Shown: positions 43,699 through 54,642, counted from the first letter of the stretch. The stretch: 64,000 nucleotides of DNA from Catonia carolina (GCA_035578175.1 JAQMRL010000040.1:496001-560000); one strand, 5' to 3'. A program made the numbers and translations. Notes: generated by a model not told the origin, from the sequence alone.

Positions 43699-44013
43699 AT
43701 GGAAAGAGTTTTTAAAATACAGAAAAAAGCTGTTAGGTGTATGATGGAAGTCAACCACCTTACCTCATGCAGATCACTATTTAAAGAGCTGCAATTGCTC
43801 ACAGTTCCTTCTTTGTACATTTTTGAAATGGTAATGTACGTAAAGAAAAATACCTTTTTACAGAATTTAGATGTTCACAACCGCTACACAAGAAACAGAA
43901 TCGATTATTATGTTGCTAATCACAACACTAAATTGTTTGAACAAAAACCAACTTATGCAGGTAGAAAATACATCAATAAATTGCCACAAGGTTTAAAAAG
44001 TTGTGACAATTAA
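43699..44013 (+). pseudogene. LINE reverse-transcriptase C-terminal tail
   Basis: MERVFKIQKKAVRCMMEVNH, FKELQLLTVPSLYIFEMVMY, HNRYTRNRIDYYVANHNTKL and AGRKYINKLPQGLKSC match 60595-60993 closely. A frame break after SCDN separates the last codons. Confidence 0.82.
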
Positions 44014-44400
44014 AGTCATTTAAAAAAAAAACTAAAACAATACTTTATTGATGAAACATTTTACAGTGTGCACAAATTCCTTTCTAAATAGTTTTTGGTT
44101 GAAAAGTATTTAACTTCTAATTAAACAAATATTGTGTACGATTTGATACAAAGGGGTTCATGACAAGCCTACTGAGTTAAGCAGTAGTGGTAACAAATTA
44201 TTGGTAAGTGATGAATTTATCATGGTGTTTAACTTTTTAATTTTGTGTGCTATTTGTTACAATGGGTTTCATGACAAGCCTACTGAAGTAAGCAGTAGCA
44301 GAAACAAATTTTTGGTGGTAAGTGATGAATTTATCATTGTGATAAACTTTTAGTTTATCATGTCCTATACTCCCTTTGGAGTCTCCTGGATGCAACAAAA

Positions 44401-44683
44401 AAAACAAAAATATAGGAAAAACATAAGGAAAACTACTCTTAACTGTTTCTATTGATATAGAGCCACAACAAAAGATTAGCAAATTTAATATTGACGTCAA
44501 ATATGACCAAGGCCATTTGCTACAAATATGATTCATTTTTATCATTAATTTTTTTCACAAAATCTTCACCTTCACAAGTCATCTTGTTATAGATGACAAC
44601 TGCTTTTTAGATTAATTAATAATTTGGAAATAAAAAACTAATTAAAAAGAATAAATACACCACTAAAGTGGTTTTTTTATCCC
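44401..44683. other. Spacer
   Basis: AT-rich, no recognised feature. Confidence 0.4.
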
Positions 44684-45150
44684 TAATGTGTGTTCGTTGC
44701 AATCTGTTCAATTGAGAACAATAACAGACAGGTGGAGAGTCAAATTATTTACTCTCAATCTGTTCGTTGCTGGGCTAAAATAGTTCTGTTTTTTATCACA
44801 TGGTCAGCCAATTAAATGACTGAATCATTTAAGAACAGAAGAGGTATATGTGTAAAAGACACTAATCAGAGTTATCTCTTCTGAAAGTAATAGATTTCAT
44901 GATACAGCCAGACCCTGTGGTGAATGAAGTGAAGGTGTCATTTCCAGAGTGGAAAATACATGCTTTTCAGAGGGCCCGGCATGCTAATAAGCATACTTTT
45001 CTATTCAGTGAGGAAGGCATGGTAAATCACCTCACTCCTCATTTTACTTAGTAAAACCTCTACAGGTTCAAACCAGCTTTTCGGCTGATGACCTAAACTA
45101 CACAAGCAACCCCATGACCCAATTAAATGAACATGATGTGACTTATAACA
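44684..45150 (-). mobile_element. tRNA-SINE (type A) fragment split by an R repeat
   Basis: The SINE's 3' body at 44684-44721 (TTGCAATCTGTTCAATTGAG) continues at 45104 (GCAACCCCATGACCCAATTA). An R repeat fills 44722-45103. Confidence 0.75.
44722..45103 (-). mobile_element. R-repeat retroposon
   Basis: AACAGACAGGTGGAGAGTCA to GATGACCTAAACTACACA, inserted in a SINE fragment. Confidence 0.85.
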
Positions 45151-45451
45151 CTATGTTTGGAGTGTAGCATTATACGGGAGTGAAACGCGGGTGAAAGGAG
45201 CAGTAGAAAGGAAGAGGATAGAAGCTTTTGAAATGTAGTGTTATAGGTAAATGTTAAAGATTAGGTGGGTGGACAAAAGTAATTATGAGGTAGGTTCTTA
45301 GGCGAGTGAATGAAAATAGAAGTATATGGAAGCATACCTGAAGACGGGATAGGCTAGTGGGGCATATCTTAAGACATCCAGGTATTGGTCTATCAATAAT
45401 GGAGGGTAATATTGCGGGAGTGAATTGTAGAGGGAGACAAAGGTTAGAATA

Positions 45452-46413
45452 CGAGGCGTGTTCAGAAAGTAAGTATCGTTTTTTAAAAAAAACAAGTAAA
45501 ACAATTTTTTTTCTACATGAAAGCCCAAACCTTAAACTATTTTTCGACATAGTTTCCACCGATGTTCAAACACTTGTCGTAGCGGGTGATCAATTTGTCT
45601 ATACCCTCTTTGTAGAAGGTTCCCGCCACTGACATGCACAAAACCAAGAGACTCGGAAGTGCTTTGACTTTTCTGACACAGTACAGTGATGATGGTGAGG
45701 ATTTTTTAAACAAAATTGTGACAGGTGATGAAACTTGGGTCCGTCATGTCACACCAGAATCTAAACAGCAGTCAATGGAGTGGCGACACTTGCAATCCCC
45801 GAAGAAATAAAAATTCAAGACGACTATGTCTGCATAAAAAATCATGTGCACTGTTTTTTGGGATCGGAAAGGTGTTTTGCTGATTGATTTTCTCCCAAGA
45901 GGTGAAATGAGGTGTAAAAGAGGTGTAATGCGGCAAGGTATTGCGAAACCTTAAGAAAACTAAGGCAGGCAATTCAAAACAAACGGTGAGGAATGCTCAG
46001 TAACGGAATTGTGTTGCTCCATGACAATGCTCGGCCCCATACCGCTGGTGACACTCAAACATTGGTTCGAAAATTTCGTTGGGAGCAGTTCGATCACCCG
46101 CCCTACAGCCCGGACTTGGCACCGTCTGACTACCACTTGTTCCTGCACATGAAGCGCGAGCTAGGCGGCCAACGCTTTGAAACCGACGATGAAGTGAAAA
46201 CTGCCATGGAGTCGTGGCTACATTCGTTGGCGAAAACCTTCTACGAAGAGGGTATAGACAAACTGATCACCCGCTACGACAAGTGTTTGAACATCGGTGG
46301 AAACTATGTCGAAAAATAGTTTAAGGTTTGGGCTTTCATGCAGAAATAAAATTGTGTTGAAAAAAATTGTTTTACTTGTTTTTTTTAAAAACGGTACTTC
46401 TGAACACACCTCA
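45452..46413 (+). mobile_element. Two-right-ended mariner DD34D derivative M6
   Basis: CGAGGCGTGTTCAGAAAGTA at the left; the right end read inward is TGAGGTGTGTTCAGAAGTAC. TA at 45450-45451 and 46414-46415. Left arm 45500-45632 is antisense to the transposase C-terminus at 46218-46320. The sense coding body follows from about 45635. Confidence 0.88.
45635..46319 (+). pseudogene. Mariner DD34D transposase remnant
   Basis: KTKRLGSALTFLTQYSDDGE, then IVTGDETWVRHVTPESK (first Asp), a deleted and frameshifted middle, and from 45993 an open frame LLHDNARPHTAGDTQTLVRK (second Asp), PPYSPDLAPSDYHLF (third Asp) and the C-terminus LITRYDKCLNIGGNYVEK. I count 34 residues between the second and third Asp. 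The N-terminal DNA-binding domain is absent. Confidence 0.85.
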
Positions 46414-46750
46414 TATATGGAAACATCTTACCTGAAGACGGGATAGGCTAGTGGGGCATATTTCAAGATATCCAGGTATTGGTCTATCAATAATAATGGA
46501 GGGTAATATTCAGGGAGTGAATTGTAGGGGAAGGCAAAGGTTAGAATATATTGTAACAATATTGAAGAGGTGTATGGTTCAAGAGATTTCTGGAAATTCA
46601 TGAAGTGTTTAATAGTAGAAAATAAAGTGACAAAGTAACAATAGGGTTAGTTGTAAAAGGCAATTTAAAAGGGCCGTGTATAGTCTTCATCATCATAAGC
46701 ATCACAGTTTAGGCCTTGTAGTCCTGTTCCGTTCTCAAGCTAGCAAATCT

Positions 46751-47715
46751 TTAAGTTACTTGCGATGACCATCTCTTCTTTGGTCTTCCTATGTTACGTC
46801 GCCCAACCGGTTGGTAATTAAGGATAATCTTCGGTGCTCGCTCATCTGCCATTCTTAGCACATGCTCATACCAGCTCTGCCTATAACCAATGATCGCATC
46901 TGTTACACACAGCATCCCAAGCTCATTTCGTATATCCTCATTCCTCTTATGGTCCAGCAAACTGTACCCCGCTAGGGGCCTCAACAGTCGCATTTCTGCC
47001 GCTACGATTCTAGTTAATTGCTGAGTGGTTAACGTCCAGCTTTCAAATCCATACAACAGGACTGGCAGCACTAGTGTTTTATAAAACTTCAAAACCGTTT
47101 CTCTCCTTACTTTTCCCACCAAAGTTTTCCTTACTGTATAGATAAGGCGCTGAAATTTTTGTAATTTAAGTTCTACGTCTCTTGATTGTATGTACGATAC
47201 TTCACATCCGAGGAATAAAAATGTCTTCACCTGCTCCAATATTTCTCCATTGATAACAATCTTGCTTCTAAGATGATCTGTGCCCTTAAAACCCATCACT
47301 TTTGTTTTTTCTGAAGAGACCTGCAGACCAAATCCCTGGGCAATCATGTTAAATGCGTGCAGGCATCGTTGAAGGTTATCTTCTGAGTCAGCAAACATCA
47401 CCAGGTCATCTGCAAAAGCCAATATCTGCAAGGGCATCTGTCCAAAAACAGCTTTCTGTTCCATCACGCAGTACCATTGCCTCATGATGTCGTCAATGAA
47501 TAGGTTAAATAAAACGGGTGATAACGGGCACCCCTGTCGAACCCCTTGAGATATTCCTACCACTCGTTGACCTTTGGTCATTCTTATAACTGTGCCCGCA
47601 TACATACTCTGCACTACTCTAATCAGATGTAAAGGTAATCCCTTCCCTCTCAGTACTTCCCACAAGCGGGGCCGATAGACTTTATCAAACGCCTTCTGCA
47701 AATCTACTCCGCTAA
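46751..47715 (-). pseudogene. LINE reverse transcriptase, 5'-truncated
   Basis: An open frame of ~320 RT codons: VDLQKAFDKVYRPRLWEVL, GVRQGCPLSPVLFNLFIDDI (RT block 4), LQILAFADDLVMFADSEDN with the catalytic FADD, GFGLQVSSEKTKVMGF, then FLFLGCEVSY and the C-terminal VLLYGFESWTLTTQ and GRPKKRW tail. The frame extends back to 47824 but there it reads antisense through the inverted 5' UTR. RT activity alone would need the missing upstream codons and endonuclease. Clade not assigned. Confidence 0.85.
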
Positions 47716-47853
47716 GCCGGTGACAAGCCCGGGGCCTGTCTTTCAAGTGACAGGAAGGAGGAGTCGGAGGAGTAACAACCTCGTAAAAAAAAACCAGGGT
47801 CCATCTGGCTCCGGATGGTAGCACCCTGTAAGGGCCCCTGCCTGGGGTAACAG

Positions 47854-48340
47854 GTGAAAAATGGTCAACGGCTCCGGAGGCGGAAGAGGATAAACTCCCA
47901 ACGGCGACGGGGACGGAGGAACCTAGGAGGTGGGTCTCCGAATGAAACCCAGGGCAGGTCCAGAGGCTCTAAGGTGGCAGCCCCACCACTGGACTTACCT
48001 TGCACGGCGCCCGTAACGCAGTCAGGGGAAAGCAAACTTACTGGCAAGACTCAGGCTAGCCTCGGAAGGACAGGTAACATGGTAAACAATACGGACCCGT
48101 CAAATATAAAAAGATTTTGGAAAATGGATAGACTAAATGTAGGGGTGTGGAACGTCAGAGGAATAAATGATAAAGAGAACGAACTGGAGAGAGAATTAAA
48201 AGCGGCCAAGGTAGATATTGCAGTTATACCAGAAACAAAGAAAAAGTTGAAGGGCACGATGGAGTTACGGGATTTTGTGATGATATATAGTGGGGTAGAA
48301 CGTGTTAAGAGGGCAGCGGCAGGAGTAGCGGTGTATAGTC
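47854..48340 (+). pseudogene. LINE N-terminus with start of APE endonuclease (inverted part)
   Basis: A basic Ser/Gly/Arg-rich leader is followed by MDRLNVGVWNVRGINDKENE and LKAAKVDIAVIPETKKKLKG, the first Asn and catalytic Glu motifs of the APE-type endonuclease of non-LTR elements. The coding breaks off after AAAGVAVYSL near 48340 and runs into unrelated DNA to a stop at 48366. Confidence 0.82.
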
Positions 48341-48620
48341 TTGTACAGGGAATTTGTTTTAGCTAGAAGCTCTCCCACCAACGCTGTGTGCCGCTGAGCT
48401 GTTCTGTTTAGTGGTGGGGGAAGCACCTTGAAGGGAAGTGATCAGTCTCTCCGTAGTGCTAGCAGTGTTAAGAGCCTAACTGTACTATAAATTCTAAAAA
48501 TATTGACTCTATGTTGTAATTTTATATTTTTGTTGTTCTATTCCCTTCACAAGTCCCTTCAAAACTCGTGCATCGGTAGTAAGCCTACTGTTTTATGTAC
48601 TACCTATTTTTTTTACTATT

Positions 48621-49185
48621 TTGCTGTTTGGTTTTGTTTATATTAATTTTTTGTATGCATTCTTTGTTTCGTTTCTATTTTGTATTTATTTAGTTATTAA
48701 AATGGAACGTAGTTGTAGTAGTGAAAATTCGAGCACGAGCGCTAGTGTAATACGGAAAAGGCAATTAATACGCGGTCAGGGTAGGGAGTACATAGTCTGT
48801 GTTTACAATTTTATGAAAAAAGAAGCTGAACACAACGAACCAATTTTACTGACCGATGTGCAAAATCGTGTAGCCAGAGCTATGGGGATTTCGCGTAGTA
48901 CAGTTCTAAGAATTTTAAAAGAAAAAAGAAAAAACCCTGATGTGCTAATCAGAACACCAAAAGAAAAGAATGAGAAGGAAAGTGAAGAGTGAAGTGGACA
49001 ATTTTGATAAGTGTGTTGTGAGAAGAACAATATATTATTTTCATAAAACAAACGCTGAATGGCCAACTTTGAATTCGTTACTCCCCGTTTTGCGGAAGAA
49101 AATTAATTTCAAAGGAAATAAATGGTCGCTGTGGAAAATTATTAAAGATATTGGATTCAGATGGAGAAAGGCCAAAGACAACTGA
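48621..49185 (+). pseudogene. N-terminus of a DDE transposase-like protein, frameshifted
   Basis: MERSCSSENSSTSASVIRKR starts at about 48702. A helix-turn-helix-like region follows (DVQNRVARAMGISRSTVLRI), then after a frameshift near 48985 VDNFDKCVVRRTIYYFHKTN, LPVLRKKINFKGNKWSLWKI and IKDIGFRWRKAKDN, ending in a stop. I recognise this arrangement (R/K-rich linker, FDxCVxRRTI, INFKGxxxSLxxIxKxxGFRWKK) from insect Tc1-like DDE proteins. The catalytic domain that should follow is absent. Confidence 0.6.
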
Positions 49186-49410
49186 AAATATAAAAATAGT
49201 TTTTAACTAGTTTTTAGTCTAGCATAGTAGTATACAGTTAAAGAGAGGGAATGATGATTAAGTGAGAAGGAGACATCACTTGCCCCTTTGAAACTATCCC
49301 CTACTCTACCTACTCGCCCTCCCCTTACAAACTTCTTCCAAAAACAAATCTACTATAGGGTCTTTGTTGTACAACTTTGTACAAATTTGTGAAAGAGTCG
49401 GTTGGTTACC
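49186..49410. other. Unassigned interval
   Basis: Possibly the remainder of the element carrying the preceding frame; no terminal repeats identified. Confidence 0.3.
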
Positions 49411-50319
49411 TGTAACACCTTTTACTCTTATCGTGACTTGTTTATACTAGTTATGATGTTTCCAGAACCAATAAAAACGATTTTTGCATCGAAATCTCTC
49501 TGTTTTTCTAGAAATATCACTTTGATCTTCTTATATCTGCCCATAACAGACAGGTGGAGTGTCAAATTATTTACACTCAATCTGTTAGTTGCAGGGCTAA
49601 AATAAATAGTTCTGTTTCTTATCACATGGTCACCCAATTAAATAACTGAATCATTTAAAAACAGAAAAGTTAGAGGTGTAAAAGACACTAATCAGAGTTA
49701 TCTCCTCTGAAAGTAATGAATTTCATTATACAGCCAGACCCTGTGGTGAATGAAGTGAAGGTGTCATTTGCAGAGTGGAAAATATGTGCTTTCCAGAAGG
49801 CTCGGCATGCTGATAAGCGTACTTTTCCATTCAGTGAGGAAGGCAATGGTAAACCACCTCACTCCTCGTTTTACTTAGTAAAACCTCTACAGGTTCAAAC
49901 CAGCCTTTCGGCTGATGACCTAAACAACAACTTCTTATATAAAGGGAGCTTCGAGTGCGGTCAGGAGTTAGTATTTGTTTGATCTTTGACGAGTGTTTAT
50001 GGCGAGTGCTGTCGTTACGTTAGAGAAGGTCAACGGTTCCGAAGCATTCTATTGGTCAACTATTGTTATTCACTTTTATTGTGTATAAGCATTCTGTTTA
50101 ATTATTTGTAAGTAGTACTAAGTAAATTATTTAAGTTATTTATTGTATTACTTCATTGTAATTAGTTTATTATTTATTTTGTAAATCTTTTAGTAGTAAT
50201 AAATACTAGTAATTTTAAACTTTAGTGTATTAATAAAATTAATCACCTAGATCCCAAAACGGACCTTAGCAATAAGTGTCACAATATAAAGCAAATTACA
50301 AAAGATGTACGGTGTTACA
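49411..50319. mobile_element. Solo-LTR-like element split by an R repeat
   Basis: TGTAACACC at the left and GGTGTTACA at the right form inverted termini, extended to 12 bp by ACC/GGT outside. Without the R insertion the unit is ~515 bp. It contains TATATAAAGGGAGC (TATA-like) and AATAAATACTAG (polyadenylation-like). No convincing target duplication was seen, so a short TIR element is an alternative. Confidence 0.45.
49537..49930 (-). mobile_element. R-repeat retroposon with 10-bp target duplication
   Basis: CTTCTTATAT at 49527-49536 is repeated at 49931-49940, bracketing a full-length R repeat that starts CTGCCCATAACAGACAGG and ends CCTAAACAACAA. Confidence 0.92.
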
Positions 50320-50394
50320 GGTATGTAGAGATGAAACGACTTGCGCAAGACACAACAGCTTTCAAAACTGCATCAAACCAGTCGAGAAACTGAT

Positions 50395-50890
50395 TTTTTT
50401 TTCTCTTTTTCATCCAGGAGACTCCAAAGGGAGTATAGGACATGTCAAGATAAAACTGATAAACTGAAAGTTTATCACCAATGATAAATTCATCACTTAC
50501 CACCAAAAAATTGTTTTTGCTACAACTTACTTCAGTAGGCTTGTTATGAACCCCATTGAATCAAATATCACACACAATGAAAAATAAAAAAATCAAACAC
50601 AATGATAAATTCATCACTTACCAATAATTTTTTCCTGCTACTGCTTAACTCAGTAGGCTTGTCATGAACCCCTTTGTATCAAAATGTACACAATATTTGT
50701 TTAATTAGAAGTTAAATACCAAAACTATTTAGAAAGGAATTCGTGCGCACAGTAAAATGTTTCATCAATCAAATATTGTTTTAGCTTTTTTTTTTTAAAT
50801 GACCTAAATTGTCACAACTTTTTAAACCTTGAGGCAATTTATTGATGTATTTTCTACCTGCATAAGTTGGTTTTTGTTCAAACTATTGTT
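50395..50890 (-). mobile_element. Jockey/CR1-like LINE 3' end
   Basis: Reverse copy of the 3' region at 43900-44400: GGAGACTCCAAAGGGAGTAT, two copies of the TCAGTAGGCTTGTYATGAAC repeat, then antisense codons for AGRKYINKLPQGLK. Truncated at about 50890. Confidence 0.82.
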
Positions 50891-51038
50891 ACTCTTATGT
50901 GATGACAAAAAAAATAAGAATGTAAATTAATTATTACAAAATTTAACAATTATTTTGTTTTAAATTCAAAATTATAGTAAATTTCCTGTATAACAAACGT
51001 TAACGTTTTCAGATGGATTGCTACGTAATATTTTTCTA
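50891..51038. other. Short spacer
   Basis: AT-rich, nothing recognised. Confidence 0.3.
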
Positions 51039-51040
51039 TA

Positions 51041-51990
51041 GGGTGATTCAAAAAGAGCGCCGGTTTTGATATATCAAATTAAGAGATTTATTTTATTGAA
51101 AAACTGAAAATAAATACATCAACAAGTTCATCTTACCTTCCGATTTCATGTATGAAAAATGATGTCATGCATGTGTCCTCCTCTACTGCGCTGGCACGCA
51201 TCAACTCTGTCCATGAAATTGGATATTACTGCACGATAAGTTTCGACTTCCATTTGCCCGATAACCCGTCGAATTTCCTCCTTCAAGTCATTAATGTTTC
51301 GAGGTTTATTGGCATACACCAATGACTTCAGATGACCCCAAAGATGAAGGTCACAAGGCGTCAAGTCACACGACCTTGGTGGCCATTGATGGTCGGAATT
51401 ACGAGAAATGATGCAATCGTGGAACCGTTCACGGAGCAACAACATTGTTTCTCGTGCAGCAACTGAATTTTATACGGGTGATATTGGAGATCGTACCAAA
51501 GAATTCTCCGTACAGAAGAACATCGTAAACCCAATTGTTGAGAACGGCGACGTATTGATTTTGCTGGGCTAACAGCCACACTGTCACGAACCAACGCAAC
51601 GTTCTGCTCAGTTCAGCCAGAACGACGACGTCCAGAACTTTTAAGGTCGACTGTTGAACCCGTCTCAAAAAACTTTTTCATGAGCCTGCGAACTGTTGAT
51701 TCATTCGGTGCTTCATTACGTCCTAGAGTACCGCGAAGTCGCCTGACAGTAGCCGCATAACTCTCTCCACTCTGTTAAAATGTTTTGACGATTAACACTC
51801 GTCGTGCAATAGTAAACTTCTCCATGGTTAGACACAGACTGCGAGAGTACTACGCTGCGAACAAGAGAAACTACAACTGAATTGTCAATCGGAATGTTCT
51901 CCGAAATAGAAATGAGGTCTAACAATGTTGCCAACCGATAAACAAAAATTTACCAGCCGTTTAAAAACTGGCGCTCTTTTTGAATCACCC
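51041..51990 (-). mobile_element. Mariner-type element M3, copy 3 (deleted)
   Basis: TIRs as in 12125-13277, TA at 51039-51040. The transposase region lacks everything between YHPYKIQL and the HEKQ/ARETM segment, including the first catalytic Asp. The deletion differs from those in copies 1 and 2. Confidence 0.88.
51146..51832 (-). pseudogene. Mariner-type transposase remnant (copy 3)
   Basis: The N-terminal region matches copy 1 with substitutions; DNA-binding region and linker are present (VSPAKSIRRRSQQLGLRCSS). After DLQYHPYKIQL the sequence jumps to the C-terminal third (LLLRERFHDCIISRNSDHQW, PPRSCDLTPCDLHLWG). Two catalytic Asp motifs are missing. Confidence 0.83.
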
Positions 51991-51992
51991 GT

Positions 51993-52190
51993 TATAAAAA
52001 CTGTTTTGAATACGTCTTAGTTTAGCTGATGTAAAGTATAATAAAGGTTTTTGCACAGTTTCCCTAGACCATTACAAGCAGGTGAAGAGTGGTTAGCTCC
52101 CTTTTTAGGTTCAGCGCAGTAGCATAAGCTTTTTAATCCCTATACAAAAATTTGACAAGTCATGTACAGAGTGAAACAAAATAACATCAC
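51993..52190. other. Spacer
   Basis: Unique-looking DNA with no recognised gene. Confidence 0.35.
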
Positions 52191-52505
52191 TATTTTTACT
52201 TTCTCTTCCCTATATGAATATATAGGAAATAAAGTATTGTTTTCATGACAATTTTTTGAAATCAAGTTTTCATGGGATCTACACGTTTTCAAACCCCCTG
52301 AACCCAAAAAAACCTGTTTTTAGTAATTGGTCTGTGTGTGTGCGCGTATGTAAACAGAATATATCTCAAGAACGGCACATCACACGAAACTGAAGTTACG
52401 TACCACTAGAGGACCGACACGAACATTTTCATCAAAATTGGTCAACCGGAAGTTTATTGGTGTCATTTTTCACTTTTTTGCGATTTTCTTAAAAACGGCT
52501 ACTAA
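52191..52505 (+). mobile_element. HX 5' fragment
   Basis: TTTTTACTTTCTCTTCCCTA through a short TGTGTGCGCG tract to GCGATTTTCTTAAAAACGGC; the 3' half is missing. Confidence 0.8.
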
Positions 52506-52554
52506 ATATTATTACATGTGTTTCGGTGGATCCACCATCATCTGAGTATATTAT

Positions 52555-52612
52555 ACAATTTGAAACTAAATTTTTTTTAAAATTTATAAATGTTACATCT
52601 TCAGTAATTTGT
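52555..52612. repeat. Inverted repeat flanking an HX dimer, left arm
   Basis: TTTGAAACTAAATTTTTTTT and TGTTACATCTTCAGT pair with 54580-54650 in inverse orientation, either side of the two HX copies. Confidence 0.65.
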
Positions 52613-52613
52613 A

Positions 52614-53393
52614 AAAAATCTGGTGTGAAACACTCACACAACTTTCTCTTGCCAATGCAAATAATTAACAATAAACCTTACATTAATAATAAAATATTAG
52701 AAATAAACAAATAACTAACCTCAAAAACATAACCTTATTTTAATCATGAGTGAATGATGCAAAATGAAAATCAACCTCAGTTTGGCTTAGAAATACGGAA
52801 AATCACTCTTTCTCTCTAAACTAGGCTCTGTAGAGAAAAATGCTTTAAATAAAAGTTGTAGATCTTTTAATTTTCTATAAATTAAATTATATACACTTTT
52901 GTCGTAAAATGCATACTAAGGCCGAAATCTTAAAAAAATCAATTTTTCACACATTTTCGTGAGAAAAAAAACAGAAAATCGCAAATTACCGCTAAACTAA
53001 GCGTTATACAAAAAATTGTTTGAAATAAAAGTTGTAGAATTTTCAATTCTCTACAACTTTTATTATATAAAGTTTTGCGCTAAAATGCATATTAAAGCTG
53101 TAATCTTAAAAAAACAACGTTTTTACGTGAAAACAGCCTCACCCAGAATTTCAGCAAACATGACGCCTACCCTATCTTGTAGAGAATAAAAAATTGAGTA
53201 AACCAGGCGATTTTAAAAAAAATCGTAGGACCAGTTTTTGAGAAAATCGCAAAAAAGTGAAAAATTACACGAATAAACTACCACTTCCGGTTGACCGATT
53301 TTGATGAAAATGTTCGTGTCGAGTCCGGTATTGGTACGTAACTTAAGTTTCAAGTTTCAAGTTCGTACGATGTTCCGTTCTTGAGATATTCTG

Positions 53394-53442
<49 letters not shown>

Positions 53443-53575
53443 CAATCGCTAAAAACATGTTTTTTGGGTTCAGGGGGTCTGAAAACGTATAGATCCGGTG
53501 AAAACTCGATTTCGAAAAATCGACATGAAAACAATACTTTCCTTCCTATATATTCATATAGGCAAGAGAAAGTAA
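52614..53575 (-). mobile_element. HX element, full copy (first of a direct dimer)
   Basis: Complete ends; (CA)n at 53397-53439. Its GT-side end GGCAAGAGAAAGTAAAAA runs directly into TCTGGTGTG of the next copy. Confidence 0.9.
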
Positions 53576-54331
53576 AAATCTGGTGTGAAACACTCACACA
53601 ACTTTCTCTTGCCAATATAAATAATTAACGATAAACCTAACATTAGAAATAAACAAACAACTAATCTCAAAAATATAACCATATTTCAATCATGAGTGAA
53701 ACACGCAAAATAAAATTCGAACTCAGTTTGGTTTAAAAATACGGAAAATCACTCTTTCTCTCTAAACTAGGCTCTTTAGAGAAAAATGCTCTTTATAAAA
53801 GTTGTAGATCTTTTAATTTTTTATAAATTTGGTTATATACACTTTTGTCGTAAAATGCATACTAAGGCCAAAATCTTTAAAAAATCGATTTTTCACACGT
53901 TTTCGTGAGAAAAAATCAGAAAATCGCTAATTACTGCTAAACTAAGCGTCATACAAAAAAATGTTTGAAACAGAAGTTGTAGGTTTTTAAATTCTCTACA
54001 ACTTTTATAATATAAGTTTTTGCGCTAAAATTTATATTAAAGCCGTAATCTTAAAAAAACAACGTTTTTACGTGAAAACAGCCTCACCGAGAATTTCAGC
54101 AAACATGGCGCCTACCCTATCTTGTAGAGAATAAAAAATTGAGTAAAATAGGCGATTTTAAAAAAAATCGTAGGACCAGTTTTTGAGAAAATCGCAAAAA
54201 ACTGAAAAATTATACGAATAAACTACCACTTCCGGTTGACCGATTTTGATGAAAATGTTCGTGTCGAGTTCGGTAGTGGTACGTAACTTAAGTTTCAAGT
54301 TCGTACGATGTTCCGTTCTTGAGATATTCTG

Positions 54332-54400
<69 letters not shown>

Positions 54401-54545
54401 ACACAGACCAATCGCTAAAAACATGTTTTTTTTGGGTTCAGGGGGTCTGAAAACGTATAGATCCGGTGAAAACTCGATTTCTTAAAATCGACATGAAAAC
54501 AATACTTTCCTTCCTATATATTCATATAGGCAAGAGAAAGTAAAA
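53576..54545 (-). mobile_element. HX element, full copy (second of a direct dimer)
   Basis: Complete ends; very long (CA)n at 54334-54406. Head-to-tail with the previous copy with no intervening base. Confidence 0.9.
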
Positions 54546-54579
54546 AACTCAGTTAGGTATTAGAGTTTACAGTTTCATA

Positions 54580-54642
54580 AAAATGACTGAAGATGTAACT
54601 TCTTCTACAAATTTAAAAAAAATTTAGTTTCAAATGTTATAA
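54580..54642. repeat. Inverted repeat flanking an HX dimer, right arm
   Basis: ACTGAAGATGTAAC and AAAAAAAATTTAGTTTCAAA mirror 52555-52612. Confidence 0.65.

Larger units (their letters stand above)
42973..44400 (+). mobile_element. Jockey/CR1-like LINE 3' region with a second LINE inserted
   Basis: The reverse transcriptase C-terminal region (KFLGVSLDRTLSWDYYTDKI) is broken at about 43143 by a different LINE's C-terminal segment and resumes at about 43625 (AGCTTATCATGG). It is followed by MERVFKIQKKAVRCM. The 3' UTR at 44155-44390 has two ~115-bp repeats (CATGACAAGCCTACTGA) and ends near CTTTGGAGTCTCCTGGATGC and an A-run. Confidence 0.82.
45155..46690 (+). mobile_element. LINE C-terminal fragment split by mariner, with duplicated flank
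   Basis: 45155-45451 and 46414-46690 encode a degraded LINE tail: ERKRIEAFEM, WVDKSNYE, then GHILRHPGIGLSIMEGNIAG. The ~125 bp before the mariner (from ATATGGAAGCATACCTGAAG to AAAGGTTAGAATAC) is repeated after it (46416-46548), so the insertion is flanked by a long direct repeat. Confidence 0.75.
46680..48340 (-). mobile_element. Non-LTR retrotransposon with 5' inversion
   Basis: The reverse transcriptase and 3' end lie on the minus strand (46680-47715). The element's 5' UTR and endonuclease start lie on the plus strand (about 47720-48340). The order (internal endonuclease distal, 5' terminus at the joint, then RT) is that expected of twin priming. The minus-strand 3' end carries TGATGATGA-like triplets near 46700. 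Confidence 0.8.
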
